DNA of 64,000 bases from Anarhynchus alexandrinus (GCA_008711295.1 VUYV01000517.1:186001-250000), one strand, 5' to 3'; positions 25,058 to 38,938 are shown, numbered from the stretch's first letter. Notes: generated by a model not told the origin, from the sequence alone. Made by a program: numbers and translations.

Positions 25058-25251
25058 CTTATCTTTGATTTTGTCAGCTCTGGTGTCCAACAGCTGAACT
25101 TTGCTTTGCTCCTGGTTGTACTTGCGGCCTCCTGCTCCGGAGGTCACAGCTTTCACTTGCCCCGCAGATGTTGCAATGCTAGCGGGTAGTACAGATGTGC
25201 TGACACCAGATGCTGCAGTGGTACTGTTCCCATTCAGTGATCCATTTATAC
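25058..25251 (-). CDS. BAZ2B: BAZ2B exon, Ser/Thr/Gly-rich linker (residues 106-170)
   Basis: It starts after CTTAAG with GT-ATA-AAT-GGA, which completes a Gly codon, and encodes GINGSLNGNSTTAASGV and a Ser/Thr/Ala linker. Then comes the more conserved GGRKYNQEQSK and DKIKDK end. The donor is AAG|GTAAAT, phase 0. This agrees in position and end sequence with the linker before the first acidic block of BAZ2B. It is predicted to be disordered, with no catalytic motif. Confidence 0.93.
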
Positions 25252-25731
25252 CTTAAGGTGACAGATTTACAAAGTGACATTTAAAAAGATCGGAAGTAGC
25301 AGATACTTTCTTTGAGATGTTCCAGTCGCACTCACCTCCCTTCCAGAAACATCTAACAAGACACTAGACTACTCACCGGTTACTCCCAACATACACTAAA
25401 AATCTGCCATCCAAGAGTCTCTTTGATTTGCTCACGGGGTTGTTGTTATTAAAACATGCAGAGAACCCATGATTTAAAGGACAATCACATTTAATGCTGT
25501 AAGGAGGAAAAAACACCCCAAACCTGAAAATGCCCATTTTTAAGCTCAAACTATCCTTGAGTTTAGTCAGCGGCAGAAAATTAAGATTTTGAAGAAAGGA
25601 GACACAAAAATATACATTCCAGTAAATGTCTCTCCAAATAATTTGTTTACAATTTTGAAGCATCCATCAGCTCCAAAGAAAACAACATGAAGCCCAAGAT
25701 ACTTTTTATGAGTTTTGCAAGGTGTAAAATT

Positions 25732-25746
25732 GGGGGGGGGGGGGGG
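25732..25746. repeat. Homopolymer G run (15 bases)
   Basis: Fifteen G in a row in the BAZ2B intron between exons 25058-25251 and 26831-26992. Reads as C15 in the transcript. Confidence 0.95.
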
Positions 25747-25962
25747 TTGTGGGAATGATATTTGAAATAACAACCACATTCAAGCTTGCTTACTTATCTG
25801 TCAAGACAACTGCTGTTTTCTACGAAAATGCCCCTAACCACACAAACTCGCTAATCTGCAATCTCTGGACTATTATTAGATGGATTCTGAAACACACATC
25901 AGGTCCTCAAACCTACCAGAAATATTTTTAAAAAAAAAAGCTTTGTTTGTTCACCAAAGAAT

Positions 25963-26310
25963 CACAGAACAGAATATCCTGAATTGGAAGGAATCCACAA
26001 GGGTCATCAAGTCCCACTCCTGACTCCACGCAGGACAACTCAGAAGTTAAACCATAGATCTAAGAGCATTGCCCGAACGCATCTTGAACACAGACAGGCT
26101 TGGGGCCACAACCACCTCCCCGGTGACCTTGCTCACCCCCTCAGCGAACAACATTTTCCTAACATCCGATGTGAACGTCCCCTGATGCAGCTTTAAGCCA
26201 TCCCCTCGCGTCCCGTCACCAGAAAGCAGAACGAAGAGACCAGCACCTCCTTCATGAGGAAGCCACGGACAGCGGTGAGGTCACCCTTCAGCCTACTCTC
26301 CTCTGAGCAG
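25963..26310 (-). mobile_element. CR1 LINE 3' end, minus orientation, diverged
   Basis: Starts AATCACAGAACAGAATATCC, then TTGGAAGGAATCCACAAGGG-TCATCAAGTCC, and continues through the reverse complement of the CR1 3' UTR/ORF2 end (CCTAACATCCGATGTGAACG, TGAGGAAGCC). Located between BAZ2B exons 25058-25251 and 26831-26992, same sense as the gene. Confidence 0.85.
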
Positions 26311-26830
26311 AACAAAGCTCGGATCAAACAAGTGTATCTTACATTTTCAAAAGGCGTGCGATACCACTACATGAAGCAGTGGTTTGAAATGCAGGCAAAC
26401 ATTCTCCTGTCACTGGGCTATTTTCACTGCGGCCCTGTAGCCACAGCCACCCCTCCCTACACCCCCCAACAAACCACTCCCCCACGCACGCTCCCCTCAT
26501 GCAGAGGAATGGCACTCGCTGTGCAGGTACACGGCCTCCTAAATCACACCACAAACTTTAAAAGAAAACTTCTCCCTACTACTCAGTCCCAGACAAAGTC
26601 CCAGTCCCAAACAAACTATCTGCAGAAAAAAAGGGAGAAAAACATTAGTAGAAAGAGTATGTCAGTATTGAAAGCCCATACTTGGATCTCTCACGCTTAG
26701 CTAACAGAATCAAATTTTATAGAGCTGTTTAGGAATGGGAAAAACAATGAGTGGTAAAGCTCAAATTCCACATCTTTCCGCATGTGCAGAAGTTCAATAC
26801 GATTATTCCGTATCCACCTTTAGCCATTAC

Positions 26831-26992
26831 CTTTTTCTGTACTGCTCCGACCATTTTTTCCTGTAGCTCTGGAGTGGAATGAAGCAGAATCATGATTCTG
26901 TGCAGGAGGTGCAAAGAGTGGTGGAATTCCCAAGAGCGGTGGGAAAAAAGCTGCCCCGGGACGAGAGTGCGTGTCCGCTGTTCGCCACCATT
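26831..26992 (-). CDS. BAZ2B: BAZ2B exon, Pro/Phe-rich block (residues 52-105)
   Basis: The acceptor GTGCAG is followed by AA-TGG-TGG, so the split codon reads Glu and gives EWWRTADTHSRPG. Next come FFPPLLGIPPLFAPP and a short basic/Ser region ending STEK. The pyrimidine-rich tract before the acceptor is good and contains no competing AG. The donor is AAG|GTAATG; phase 1 in, phase 1 out. The match to the hydrophobic-proline block of BAZ2B is strong. It splices in frame directly to the first coding exon, although mammalian BAZ2B has an additional segment between the two. Confidence 0.95.
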
Positions 26993-29900
26993 CTGCACCA
27001 CAAAGGAAATAAAAGCAAACTTCAGTTGATCTAATAATACATTTAAATACTTCTGTAAGAATGTTGCTGTGCATAATCTACAGTAGATTTACTAAATCTG
27101 GGAGTAAGAAGAAAACAATAATATTGGGAACATCTGAAATGATATGAATTTCCTGCAGCAGTTCTGGTCTTTTGTCATTAAAGCCATCCTAGCAAAGATG
27201 TCAATGCAGTTCTATTTAAACACATTCTGAAAACAAATACTTAATAAAAAGCTATGTGACAATGATCACCCCAAAATGAAACTGCTGTTCTTATAAATAG
27301 AATCAACATTCACAGATCACTCTTGAACATTCATTATTTCCTCAGCAGCCTTCTTATATCGGAACTACGAAAAAGCACAACAGCTTTAAGTCACCTCTGC
27401 AGTCTCAGTCTTGGCATGCTCCGAGGTCTCCACCACAAAAACACACCTGAGGCAGTTCCCCACGGAACAACCTATTTAATATGGGGATCTCTGACTACTC
27501 TACAGCAACTCTACACCCACTCTAAGCGGTTTCTGCCCTGGAGTTTGACACTGGATCGGGGAAAAGCAGTCTCTTAATTTTTTTCTGTAACATCCCTATT
27601 AAAATGGTTGTTTCACAACCAGAAACAGAGCTACTCTGTGCTGCTTGTTACATAAATTCAAGGGATTGACCAAGGAATAAAGATTTCTTATTTTAAAAAT
27701 AATCTAATACTCTTTTGTTTTGTTGCTGTTTCAAACTTTCATCTTAAATGGTTATTGATTTTTGTTTTCCAGGAAAATGAACTTCAAATGAGTTGACATG
27801 GTCCCTACAACTTTCAGTTTTTAAAGTTCTATACTATAGCAGCAATTATTTAGAATATTTATGCAACCCTTATGTAATCCTCTTCTGCACTTTCTTGAAA
27901 CCAAAGTGACTGTACATTTTTTAATAAGGCACTGCTAAGCCTAAACAGCTGTGTAAGAGGCAAAGATCCAGCACAGTGCTCGTAAGGGTTTCTGCGCTTA
28001 AACAGGAGCCCAGAAACAGCGTGCAGATTTGCACAGCAGAATTCCTCAAGAGTCTCAGGGTCCTCTTTTATAAGAGCTGTTGCAGCAGCTACAACAACGT
28101 TTGTGTAACACATTCGCTAGTCAACAACTGAAAAAAACACAAAGCGTAATTTAAAAAGAAACTCTCAAATCCCTCTGAAGGGAAAGAATCTTTTGAATGA
28201 AGATGGTACGTTAAAAATCATGTGTGTGAGAGAGAAAATGTGTGTGTATGCAAAAAAGGTGCTGTAATATTTTGTCAGGAAAGAAAAATCTCTTCCAAAC
28301 TTGTCTTAAAACTAACTCTTCCCACCCACCACCAATCAAAACAGAAATCATATCGCATTACAAGAAGCAGAAGAATCAGACACATGACACATAAATACCA
28401 CTGTGACAAGGGCTAGAAACATAGATTTAGGTTTTATGTAGACCAAACCTAACAAGCAAGTGCACATAAAATAATTGGTTATCGCTTGGCCAGGTCCCAC
28501 ACTGGCCATTCAACTCTGTACACTCTGTACCGGACTGTACACATGCAAATTGCTACCAAATTAAGGATAAATGTGCCATTCAAAGGCTTATACAAGACCA
28601 CAACAACTACATACAGGTAGACTGCCTAAAATCATTATATTATCAAGATCTATGGAAAATACTGCCCTTCAACGAGACAGCAAAACCAAAATTTTAAATT
28701 AGTTTTTTCCCCTACGCTTATTTACCCAGATACATGAATATAAACCCCCCGTCTTTACGGACATGAGTGTCTCAATTTTTAGTTGAAACTTTTAAGAACA
28801 TCACAGGAGGTCAGAAAATTGTTCGAGGTCAGACGCGGAGTTTTTTCATTCCTACTTCAGCAAAAATAAAATTTTCTCAATGAAGAAAGATTCTCTTGTA
28901 AAATGGAACAAAGTCAATGGAAGCTACGAACAACTTCCATCCCCTAGAGCAAAGCTTAAAACGAGTATCCATTAACTCTGCTGCGCTAACACGCGTCAGA
29001 TGGCTGTTACAACGGAATGAATCTTTTCATATAATAAAAAAAAAATAAATCACTGAATGAGAACATTACAAATAAATCAGCATTCACCACTTTCTCAAGT
29101 ATTTTACCCCTCCTTACTTTACCTCTACATGCATTTCTTTCAGACACTGTGGCTTTGTGCGAGTATGTGTGTAGTATCTCATTATCCTCACAGTAACAGA
29201 AGTTCTGCTTCTACTCCTCTGGCATTAATAACTGAAACAAAATTCTGCCATTTTTATCAAACAAAATTTTAAAAATACTTTGCAATATTTGCTGTCGGTT
29301 TTTACCACTACCTAACCCTATGCTTCTATGGCTCTACTGCTGGTGGAATCCCACAACCCTGAGTTCTCCCGGGGGGAGCAGGGGCGGCCGCGCAGGGCCT
29401 GGCCAGCGAGCAAGAGGGGAGGTCTCTTCAAGATACTCATGTCCTGGCAGGAATATCTTTTCTTGAGACTACAGAAAAAGTGGATAAGAAGCATCTTGAC
29501 TTACTGCGTGCTTTGGAGAAAGTGTTACAGTATTTAATTTCCTTTAGAAAGCTTTGTTCTCAGACATAAGATTTGCAGAGTATGCCAGACTGGAAAACAC
29601 TACCTGAGTAACTGACATCTTATGGTGGAAGTCAGGTGCATCGTTTTGTATTCACTTCTCTTGTGCCATCTGTTGATATTTTAAAGGATAGGAGACCACT
29701 GACTTTACAAGATGCAACCAAAAAAACCCCTTTACTTATGAATAAAATCAAGTGAGAAACAAGATCATGCTGGCCAATCCTACTACAGACGAATTAGATG
29801 TCTGTAACAGTACCATGCTTTTGAATTCCTCTGGCTTTCTACAATCAAGTATTCAGGTTTTTGAGAAAAATCCCCATCTATTTACCCAAGGTGTATTTTA

Positions 29901-31721
29901 CAATACAGCATTTCCCCCTGGGCTACAGCATCCCAAGAGCAGAACGCTCACATTGAGGCAGTACTGCATTCAAACCATGACGACGTGTCTTTTATTAGGA
30001 GCAGTCCAGACACAGCTCCACACTGATGCTTTTGGGGTTAAGCCACCCCACTTTCCAAAGTTACACTTATTTCCCTGTCATAGCACAGCACAGATGTACA
30101 CTGGGGGAAAAAGGAGAAAGAAAACACTCTGACTGCCTGTGCTGGCTGCACACCAAGCAGCGAGCGGGTGGCCAACCAGCAGGATGGCACTTGGCACCAC
30201 GGAGAGGTGGCGCGGCGATCCCCAGCTGCTCTGAATCCATGTCCCGAGGGAAAACACAACACTTGGCATCGCACTGTCCAGACAGATGCAGTGAAGGCCA
30301 ACTTCCAGCTTAAAAACATTTTATTAAAAAGTTTTTATATTTTAAAACCTACCGTTGAGTTTTACATTTAATATCTTCTTCTAGTATTGGCACTGTATTT
30401 CTACAACACAGAAGATATCCGAAAACATGAGCAACTCTAACAAAATGTTTGCAATTAAAAATGGAAAAAGGTATTATATTTGCCACGGCAGCTTCTGTTA
30501 GCAGTGGAAAAGAGTCTGTTCCTTTAACATACTGGGATATCCTTGTGTAAGCACAACTGTGTGATGCATCTATCCTTAATACGCATGAAATATCCCATTT
30601 CAGAGATCAACAGGGGGCTGCAAAACACACAATGCACAAACTAATAATGAAATAAACAAAACAACAAAGATATCTTGCATATATTTTGTAAATTTTGAAA
30701 CAGAACTCAAAAACCCCAATAACCAGTAATTTTTTATACCTAAAATAAAATGTACACAAGCTAGTTTTAGAAAACAATTTAATGAAAATTTTATTGATCA
30801 TGATTAAATTATCCATTCGTAGGCACTTCTACATTTGGTCCTTACTGGTATCAAACCTACAAAATAGAATTTCGAGGGAAGCCATTAGCTTTGCCTTTTA
30901 GAAGTTGTGAAACTGCTATTGTATTGCTTAAACATCATATTTCATCTTTTTAGCTATGGTCCTCGATGAATTACAATAAACTAAACATGGCTCAATTTCT
31001 GAAGATGATCCCAAAAAAAACCCGTTTGAAATGGCAGGTATACATTACTCCCAAATCTTTTTCCACAGCAGTTAGTTCTAATCTCACACTATATTTTCAA
31101 AGATCACAACGTCATTTAAAACTCCTAGAACACTAATTTCCAGTCCCATGATCAGACAACAGGCAGCGTTGCAATGTTTCATCTGGCTTCTGCCAACAGC
31201 CACCTCAAGTGACTTCACCAGCCAAGCTCGGCTATGTTACAGCTCTTTGTAGCCTCCATTTTGATAAGACTCTTCTCCTTTGCTTGCCTGCCTTAAAGCC
31301 AAATGTTTGGGGTTGTTTTTTTTAAAAAAAACAAACACCTGCTTTACAACGGGATATCTTTCACATAGCTGGACATAGCATCCAAAAAGCTCTATTACAA
31401 AAGACATTTTTAAACAACTCTCATCATTCCTTCTTTTTTTTTTTTTCCTCATTTTTAAATTAACAGGGTTACCTAATCCAAAAAACACGTGTCTACAGAA
31501 AAGTTCTTCAATCTGCGGCTTTAACAAAGAGAAGAAAGTCTGGTGTCTACAAACTTAGCAGCCTGGGGTGTGCATTTCTCTTAGAAAAGATTTAGGAGTA
31601 CACAAATCTGAAATACTGTAAACCCCTGGGAATGAGAACCTGAGAAACTGTTTTTTTCAACAGTCTACATTAAGACCTCTCAGTACTGGTTTGAATTTTA
31701 TTGGTTTGGTTCTCTTCTTTC

Positions 31722-31915
31722 TTAGGGGATTATTTGAAGTGGAACAGGCCACCCCGAGACAACGTGCAGTCCCAGTCCTTGGAGGCTTCCAAAACAAGCC
31801 CAGGTAAGGGCCAGGATGCCGTGGTCTGACCCCGCACATGGGCTCTGCTCTCCAGACTAGAGGCCTCCTGAAGTCCCCTCCAACCTGAGTTCTCCTATGA
31901 TCCTACAAACTTACA
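31722..31915 (+). mobile_element. CR1 LINE 3' end fragment
   Basis: Plus-sense fragment: GGATTATTTGAAGTGGAACA-GGCCACC, CCAGTCCTTGGAGGCTTCC, GTCCCCTCCAACCTGAG, ending TCCTATGATCCTAC, a decayed CR1 tail. It lies in the large BAZ2B intron. Confidence 0.8.
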
Positions 31916-32754
31916 AGCACTTCTCAGCGTAAACTCGAGACAATATCCCAATGATATTTTTATTTTGCAGCCATATTTCAAAAATACACAATACTCAATT
32001 CCAATCCAACTATTTTAATTACTCGTTTTCAAGAATCAAGTTCTTTACCTCATTTTCATACCATTTCATCTTCTTGTTATAAGCTGTAATCTATAATAAC
32101 TTCCTATGAGTCAGGAACTGGTTTTCTTTACTTTTTAAATCTATACAAGGCAAAATTTTCTTTGCACATACAGGTGATGAAAGCAGTAAGAATCAATACC
32201 ACCACAAGCACCTCCACACGTGTCTAAGAACCAAACGTTTACAACTAGTTCTATTTAGGAGCTTACACCTCGTATGAAACATTACATGCAGTTATGACAG
32301 ACAAAAATACCTAAAAATATAGCAAATATTTAGTAGTAAATACAAATATTTATTTTCCTTTAACCAGATATTTTTGCTTCCAGTTTACATTTTTAATTTA
32401 CAGAAGTCTTGCCAGCGTTCCGTACCACTCTACTACTTCATATATACCTACAAAAAAAAACTTACATAGGGTTTTTTATAAATTTGTTACTATTGACAGG
32501 CGTAAGCATAATGTAATTTGTTAGTGTCCAGAACAACATTCTGACCTGACTTTTGACACTAAAGCTGTACCACAATGGTACATTTCCCATTATGACTGCA
32601 TACAGCGGATACATTGCAAAGTCTCACAACCATCAGGTACCTAACTGTCACCATTCCTAGCCAAATCAGGCCATCACTGCAATTTGACTCGAGGATAAAA
32701 CCACCCAATGCAAAGACAAGGTCACACACTACCGTCTTTGAAGTGTCATGCAGT

Positions 32755-33720
32755 ATGGGGAAGTCTCCAACAACCGGAGAAAGGCCGATGCTGCACCCAT
32801 CTTCAAAAAAGTCCAAGAGGACAATCAAAGGAACTACAAAATGGCCAGATTTATGCTAGTCTCCTGGAAAACAGTGCAGTGAGCCCTCTCTATAAGCCAG
32901 GCAGGAACACAATCCTCGGCACATGCAGAATGCCTTCTGTGATAAAATTACTGGGTTTACAGACAAGGGGAGAACAGTTCATGTCACTAACCTCTAATTA
33001 AGCATGGCTGTCAATACCGTCTCCCACAAATACTCCTTAAACCAAATTAGGACATTATGGTCTGGACGGGGTGACAACTAGATGGGTAAGAAAACAGTGG
33101 GATGCTCAGAGGACAATGGTTAATGGGCGCTACTCTACCTGGATGCCCATGACAAGTGGAGTACAGCAGGGTTTTATCCTGGGATCTGTCCTGTTTAACA
33201 TCTTTATCAGTGACCCAGAGTAGGAAATGGAATGCTTTCTCATAAAGTTTGTGGAAGACATCAAACTAGGGGAACAAGTCAATCCACCTGAGGAAAGGGC
33301 TGGTATTCAGGGGGACCTAGACAGGCTGGAGGAATGGACTGGCAGAAACCTTATGAAATTCAACACAAAAAAAAACCCAAAGTCCTGCACATGGGAAAGA
33401 ATAACCCCTTGAAACAATAAAGGCTGGAGACTGCTCGGGGAGCAGCTCTGCAGAAAAGACTCCAGGGGTTTCTGCAGACACCAAGCCGTAGGTTAGCCAG
33501 CAGTGTACCCTGGCAGCAAAGGTCCACAGCAGGGTGGGCTGTATGAGCACAGCCGGTGGAGCAGGGGAAATAAATACCCCTCTTAACTCAGTACTCTTCA
33601 GACTGCATTTAGAATACTGTGTACTGTTTTGGGTCCCAAAAACAAGACACCGACCTTGCTTTGATTATGAGGCTGGACTAGATCATCTCCTGAAGTCCAT
33701 TCCAAGCTTAATTTTTCAAC
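32755..33720 (+). mobile_element. Decayed CR1 LINE ORF2 and 3' end
   Basis: Plus-sense remnants in order: CCATCTTCAAAAAAGTCC (PIFKK region), a [24 protein letters not shown] stretch near 33158-33220, and GIQGDLDRLEEWTGRNLMKF at about 33302-33360. An LHLEYCVLFWVPKTRHR-like segment follows near 33600-33650, then CTGGACTAGATCATCTCC. Several stops and frameshifts and internal deletions between 32880 and 33060. Inactive. Confidence 0.8.
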
Positions 33721-36700
33721 AATCTATGTCTACAGATACGCAGAGACCCAAGGTAGTTCTGAATAAACAAGTAGCAACTGCCAGAAGCACTCTAGCTATG
33801 GATGTCGAAGCTCCAGAAGGCCGATCTACTGTACTTCTCAGCAGGATTAATTAACCTATGGGATCACCAGCATAGTGGTAATCACTTGTTACAGCCTAAC
33901 CAGCTGGACCTCTTTGATGTGTGCTACTGAACTACAAAGACTTACCCTACACATGTTGGAGGGAATCTCATTCACATGTAAAAAGTTCCTCACTGCAAAG
34001 AGTGTCCCACCTGAACAATTTGCCCCTTCGCCCTCACACAGAAATAGAAGCATTTGAGTTTTTAGTAAACACATTTCTTGAAAAGGGGCAGACAATAACC
34101 CCCCCTCTACTCTCTAGTCACTGTTTGTTGGAGGAGGGCAGTGGAGACAATTACCTTGCTGCTAGATGATAAATGACAGCAGAGGTGGATACAGAAAGTA
34201 TGTTCCAAGATTTGCCTTCTACAGGGTAGCTATAACGTGTTTGTTGAACAGATCATTTCAGTAGATTTTACACTGTTCTTCAGACTTCCTGCCAGAAGCA
34301 CTGAAATTTTTACGTGCAGCAATGAAAATTGCAACAGGTCCAGTCACAATCTTATTTAAAACTTTCCAGGGCAGGTACTGATCCAACTCAATACCCTCTA
34401 GCAACCATTTTTTATTGCACATTCTCATGAAGAAACAAATGCATTACAGAAAACCTGTTCCACCTTCAAGCACTGTCCTCAGTCATTCTGCTGTGATAAA
34501 ATTTACACATTTCAGAACGTAAACAATGAGTACACCACATCATTATCACAAAAATCAGATCAGGGTGATTAGAAGTTGATTAGCTTTTTCTTATTAGAAA
34601 GCCATTATCCCATTGCCAGGCTTTCACCTTAAAAATGAATGTATCAAAAATGGCATGGCTTCATCCCTCTGCAAAACTGGAATGAATGAATTAACAGAAG
34701 ATGCAAGACACTCTTCACCTCTCTTCAAGAAAATAATCAGAACAAGCAACACACATTGAGTGATTCTATCTGTAGAAATGAAATGAACAAAAGGTGACTC
34801 AAACCAGCAAAAGAAATTCTAGAGGAAAGCCTCACTGAGCAACAGTTAAGCTCTATCATGCCACCTTCGTATTTCTTGTTGGATCAATGTTCATTGTTTA
34901 AAAAAAAAAAAATCTTAAAAAAAATCACATGGTAATTAGCTGCACAAAACTGCAAGACGATTACAAGTCTTCACTTTATGAATGCATTCTTAATATCTGT
35001 CACTATTTGTTTAATTTTATGTATGCTGCATTATTATTCCTATTTCTTTAGTTTGCTTTCACAGTAACCATGCTCTGACCAAGTAAACCGAAAAGCTCTA
35101 GAAACAACAATGGCTTTAGAACAAAAGTCTCCCTTTTTTCTGTTATCACCTGCTCTTTGATAGAAAAGCGCCACTCAAACACTCCACAGCTGTACCTTTG
35201 TATTACAGCTTCAGCCCTGGTGAGACCACTCATTGGATCATTCACTCAGAAATAACTAAGAAAAGGAAGGTTTGGCAATAGCTTATTTCGTCTGAAGTCT
35301 AGTATCATCACAGTGTAATTAATACGAGACATTCTACAGAGGGCTTCTCTTTTTGCTGACTCTTTCATGGACCATTTGAAAGGCATCATTTCCCATACAA
35401 AGTACTCCATGATACCATTATGAGGGCATATACTGTCATACTTCATGCCACGTCGCTCCTTACTCTGTGAGTAATCTTACCTGACATCTAGAAAGTGATT
35501 AAAAATAGTTCTAAATGAGAAAAGTAAGCCAAATGAGGTTAGAGGGACAATGCTTACATGAATTCCAAGGCTGTATACATCTTCTATGCTCAAATCCATT
35601 TTGTAACTTTGAAAATCATGAAGGAAGAAAAGACAGGCTGCGAGTAGCATCTATGCTAAAGCAGAAAGCAGAGCTGGAGAATACTTTTTCCAAGAAAGAC
35701 ACGTCTGAGATGGAAGGGATGTCTGGCATTCTGAAAGTGGGAAAACTGAATCAGACATTCTTGATAGTTTTACACACCAATTGGTTTCTTGTAAGCTATA
35801 AGAATCCCTGAATTTATCTCTTTTTTTTTTTTTTAAAGGAATTGTTTCTGCTTCTTACAGATAGGAGAACTTCGCCAAATTAACAATAACTATGTCAGGC
35901 AATTAATTGCTAGGGAGTGCGAACGGGGTATCTTTCTTTTAAAGCCCTTCAAACAATTTGGAACTTCCAGCTACAGAGTGGGCAGTGAGCTGCACCTTTT
36001 CTCTACAATCTATCACATGGTTTCTGACTGAACTCTAATTTTCAGTACATACAGTGCACTTCATTTGTTTAATCAAGAGGTACAACTGCCGCAGTTGTAC
36101 TTCAGTATGAGTAATGCCATCTGTAAGACTGGGAGGTTGGCGAGTACATGGAGATAAGACATGATGGGTGGGAGGGAAAAACAACTGGGCTGGATGAACT
36201 GGATTGTAAACATTATGGGTAAAATGTAAGCATAGAAGGAGTTGTGCATAACTTAAACAATAAGGACACTGAATCTAATGCAGAAAGGAAAAAAGTGAAA
36301 AGGAAAATGAAAGGGGGAAGTGACCAGAAAGAACTAAAAAGAAATTTTATTTGAGGTGCTACACGCCTGGAAGGGTGGGGAAGGGCAGCACAGAAGAGAA
36401 CAGGCACAGCACAGCAAGTCAGCCTGTGTTTATTTGTTAGGACAAGGCAAGAATTTATAACAACATGAGTGAAAGACAAAAAACAAAGGGACAACCAGTA
36501 ATTTTGAAATGCTGGTAAAGGAAATTTCATTGGAGTTTCAGAGCTAAACTTCAACTTTTGAGACAGCCTGAACAAGAGGATGCAAGAAAAATCAGGGAAG
36601 TCCAAGACTGTAAAAGCATACATAACCAGAAAAACAGAATCGTTGCTAAGATTCTGTGATTCTGTGATGAGAAAAAGTGGGAAAAGACCAATATCAAAGA

Positions 36701-37035
36701 GCAGAAAGTTCATTTGAGCCATGTTTTAATGTAAAGAACAGCGCACCAAAAAAGACACCAGCAGAAAAACCAAGCATTCCTTGTTTTCCAAGAGACTCAA
36801 TTTACCATCTGCAAACTGACCGCACTTTCCAGGGACTTTGTACACAGAAACCGTTACTTGACCTTGTTTATTAACTCTATTCCTTCTTCTAAACTGTTTT
36901 AATGCTATTACTGTGTTAGTGTACATAACAGATAATTTTGGAATGATCTCCTGACTGCAGTATATCGTCACACCAGGTGTTATGAACACAGCGGTATTCA
37001 CTAGAATTTTTCACTTATCAGAAACTACAAGGCAA

Positions 37036-38938
37036 CATAGAATCATAGAACGGTTAGAGTTGGAAGGGACCTTAAAGATCATCTAGTTCCAACCACCCAC
37101 CCTGCGCTGGGCAGGAACACCTCCCACCAGACCAGGTTGCTCCAAGCCCCGTCCAACCTGGCCTTGAACACCTCCAGAGCTTCCACAGCTTCTTAGGGAA
37201 ACCTGGGCCAGTGCTTCACCACCCTCAAGGTGAAAAACTTCTTCCCAATACCTCATCTAAATCTCCCCTCTTCCAGTTTAAAACTTTTCCCCCTCGTTCT
37301 ATCACTACATGCCCTTGTAAAAAGTCTTTCCCCCTCTTTCCCGTAGGCGCCCTTTAGGGACTGGAAGGCTACTACAAGGTCTCCCCGGAGCCTTCTCTTC
37401 TTCAGGCTAACACCCCCAACTCTCTCAGCCTGTCCTCCCAGCAGAGGGGCTCCAGCCCTCAGAGCATCTTTGTGGCCCTCCTCTGGCCCCGCTCCAACAG
37501 GTCCATGTCCCTCTTATGTTGGGGACTCCAGAGCTGGACGCAGTACTCCAGGTGGGGTCTCACGAGAGTGGAGTAGAGGGGCAGAATCACCTCCCTCGCC
37601 CTGCTGGCCACACTTCTTTTGATGCAGCCCAGGGTACGATTGGCTTTCTGGGCTGCGATCGCACATTGCCGGCTCATGTTGAGCTTCTCATCAAACACCA
37701 CCCCCAGGTCCTTCTCCTCAGGGCTGCTCTCCAGCCAGTCTCCGCCCAGACTGGATTTGTGCTTGGGATTGCCCCAGCCCATGTGCAGGACCTTGCACTT
37801 GGCCTTCAGGAACTGCATGAGGTTGGCTTGGGCCCACCTCTCCAGCCTGCCCAGGTCCCTCTGGATGGCATCCCTCCCCTCCAGCATGTCTACCTCGCCA
37901 CAGAGCTTGGTATCATCTGCAAACTTGCTGAGGGTGCACTCAATCCCACTGTCCATGTCACCAACAAAGACGCTGAACAGCACCCATCCCAGTACCGACC
38001 CCTGAGGAACACCACTCATCACTGCTTGCCACTTGGACATCGAGCTTTTGACCGCAACTCTTTGCATGCAGCCATCCAGCCAGTTCCTTATCCAACAAAC
38101 AGTCCATTTGTCAAAGCCGTGTGTCTCCAATTTAGAGACCAGGATCTTGTGCAGGACAGTGTCAAATGCTTGGCACAAGTCCAGGTAGATGATCTCAGTT
38201 GCTCTTCCCCTATCCACCAACGCTGTAACTCCATCATAGAAGGCCACCAAATTTGTCAGACACGATTTGCCTTTAGTGAAGCCATGCTGGCTGTCATCAA
38301 TCACCTCCTTGTTTTCCGTGTGCCTTAGCATAGCTTCCAGGAGGATCTGCTCCATGGTCTTGCTGGGCACAGAGGCGAGACTGACTGGCCTGTAGTTCCC
38401 CGGCTCTTCCTTTTTTCCCCTTTCAGAAAATGGGGGTTATGTTTCCCCTTTTCCAGTCAGTGGGAACTTTCCCGGACTGCCACAACTTCTCAGATATGAT
38501 GGATAGTGGCTTGGTAACTTTATCCACCAGTTCCCTCAGGACCCGCAGATGTATCTCATCAGGTCCCATGGATTTGTGAACCTTCAGGTTCCTCAGGTGG
38601 TCTCGAACCTCGTCTTCTCCTACAGTGGGCAGTTCCTCATTCTCCCAGTCCCTGTCTTTGCCTTCTGTAACTTGAGCGGTGTGGCTAGAACCCTTGCTGG
38701 TGAAAATCGAGGCAAGAAAGTCGTCGAGTACCTCAGCCTTGTCCGTGTCCCGGGGGACCAGGTCTCCCGTTTCCTTCTGGAGAGAGCCCACATTGTCCCT
38801 AGTCTTCCTTTTATCACTGACGTACCTGTAGAAGCTCTTCTTGTTGCCCTTGATGTCCCTGGCCAGATTTAACTCTATCTGGGATTTTGCTTTCCTAACC
38901 TGAGCCCTGGCTGCTTGGACAATTTCTCTGTATACCTC
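37036..38938 (-). mobile_element. CR1 LINE, 1.9 kb, 5'-truncated, with long RT reading frames
   Basis: The longest CR1 copy. The 3' tail is at the low end (AGAATCATAGAACGGTTAGA, TTGGAAGGGACCTTAAAGAT). ORF2 is read on the minus strand in two frames. 38423-38791 carries the pre-RT part ending KRGNITPIF. 37459-38370 carries 303 residues with RT landmarks: [10 protein letters not shown] at about 28-37, the [10 protein letters not shown] catalytic motif A at about 61-70, [10 protein letters not shown] at about 119-128, FADD catalytic motif at 150-153, and the [16 protein letters not shown] end. A frameshift and stop between the two, near 38415-38430, inactivates it. 5' truncation near 38938. Same sense as BAZ2B. 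Confidence 0.95.

Noticed and set aside
33860..34170. Possible minus-strand CR1 3' end (GTAAAAAGTTCCTCACTGCA)
   Set aside because: Only a short similarity to CR1 wording, without a tail or continuous UTR match; not enough to call.
36213..36722. 169-codon minus-strand ORF
   Set aside because: Hydrophobic, Phe/Leu/Ser-rich translation of purine-rich plus-strand intron sequence; no splice signals or family resemblance.
37516..38328. 270-codon plus-strand ORF
   Set aside because: It is the reverse-complement shadow of the CR1 reverse transcriptase frame on the minus strand.
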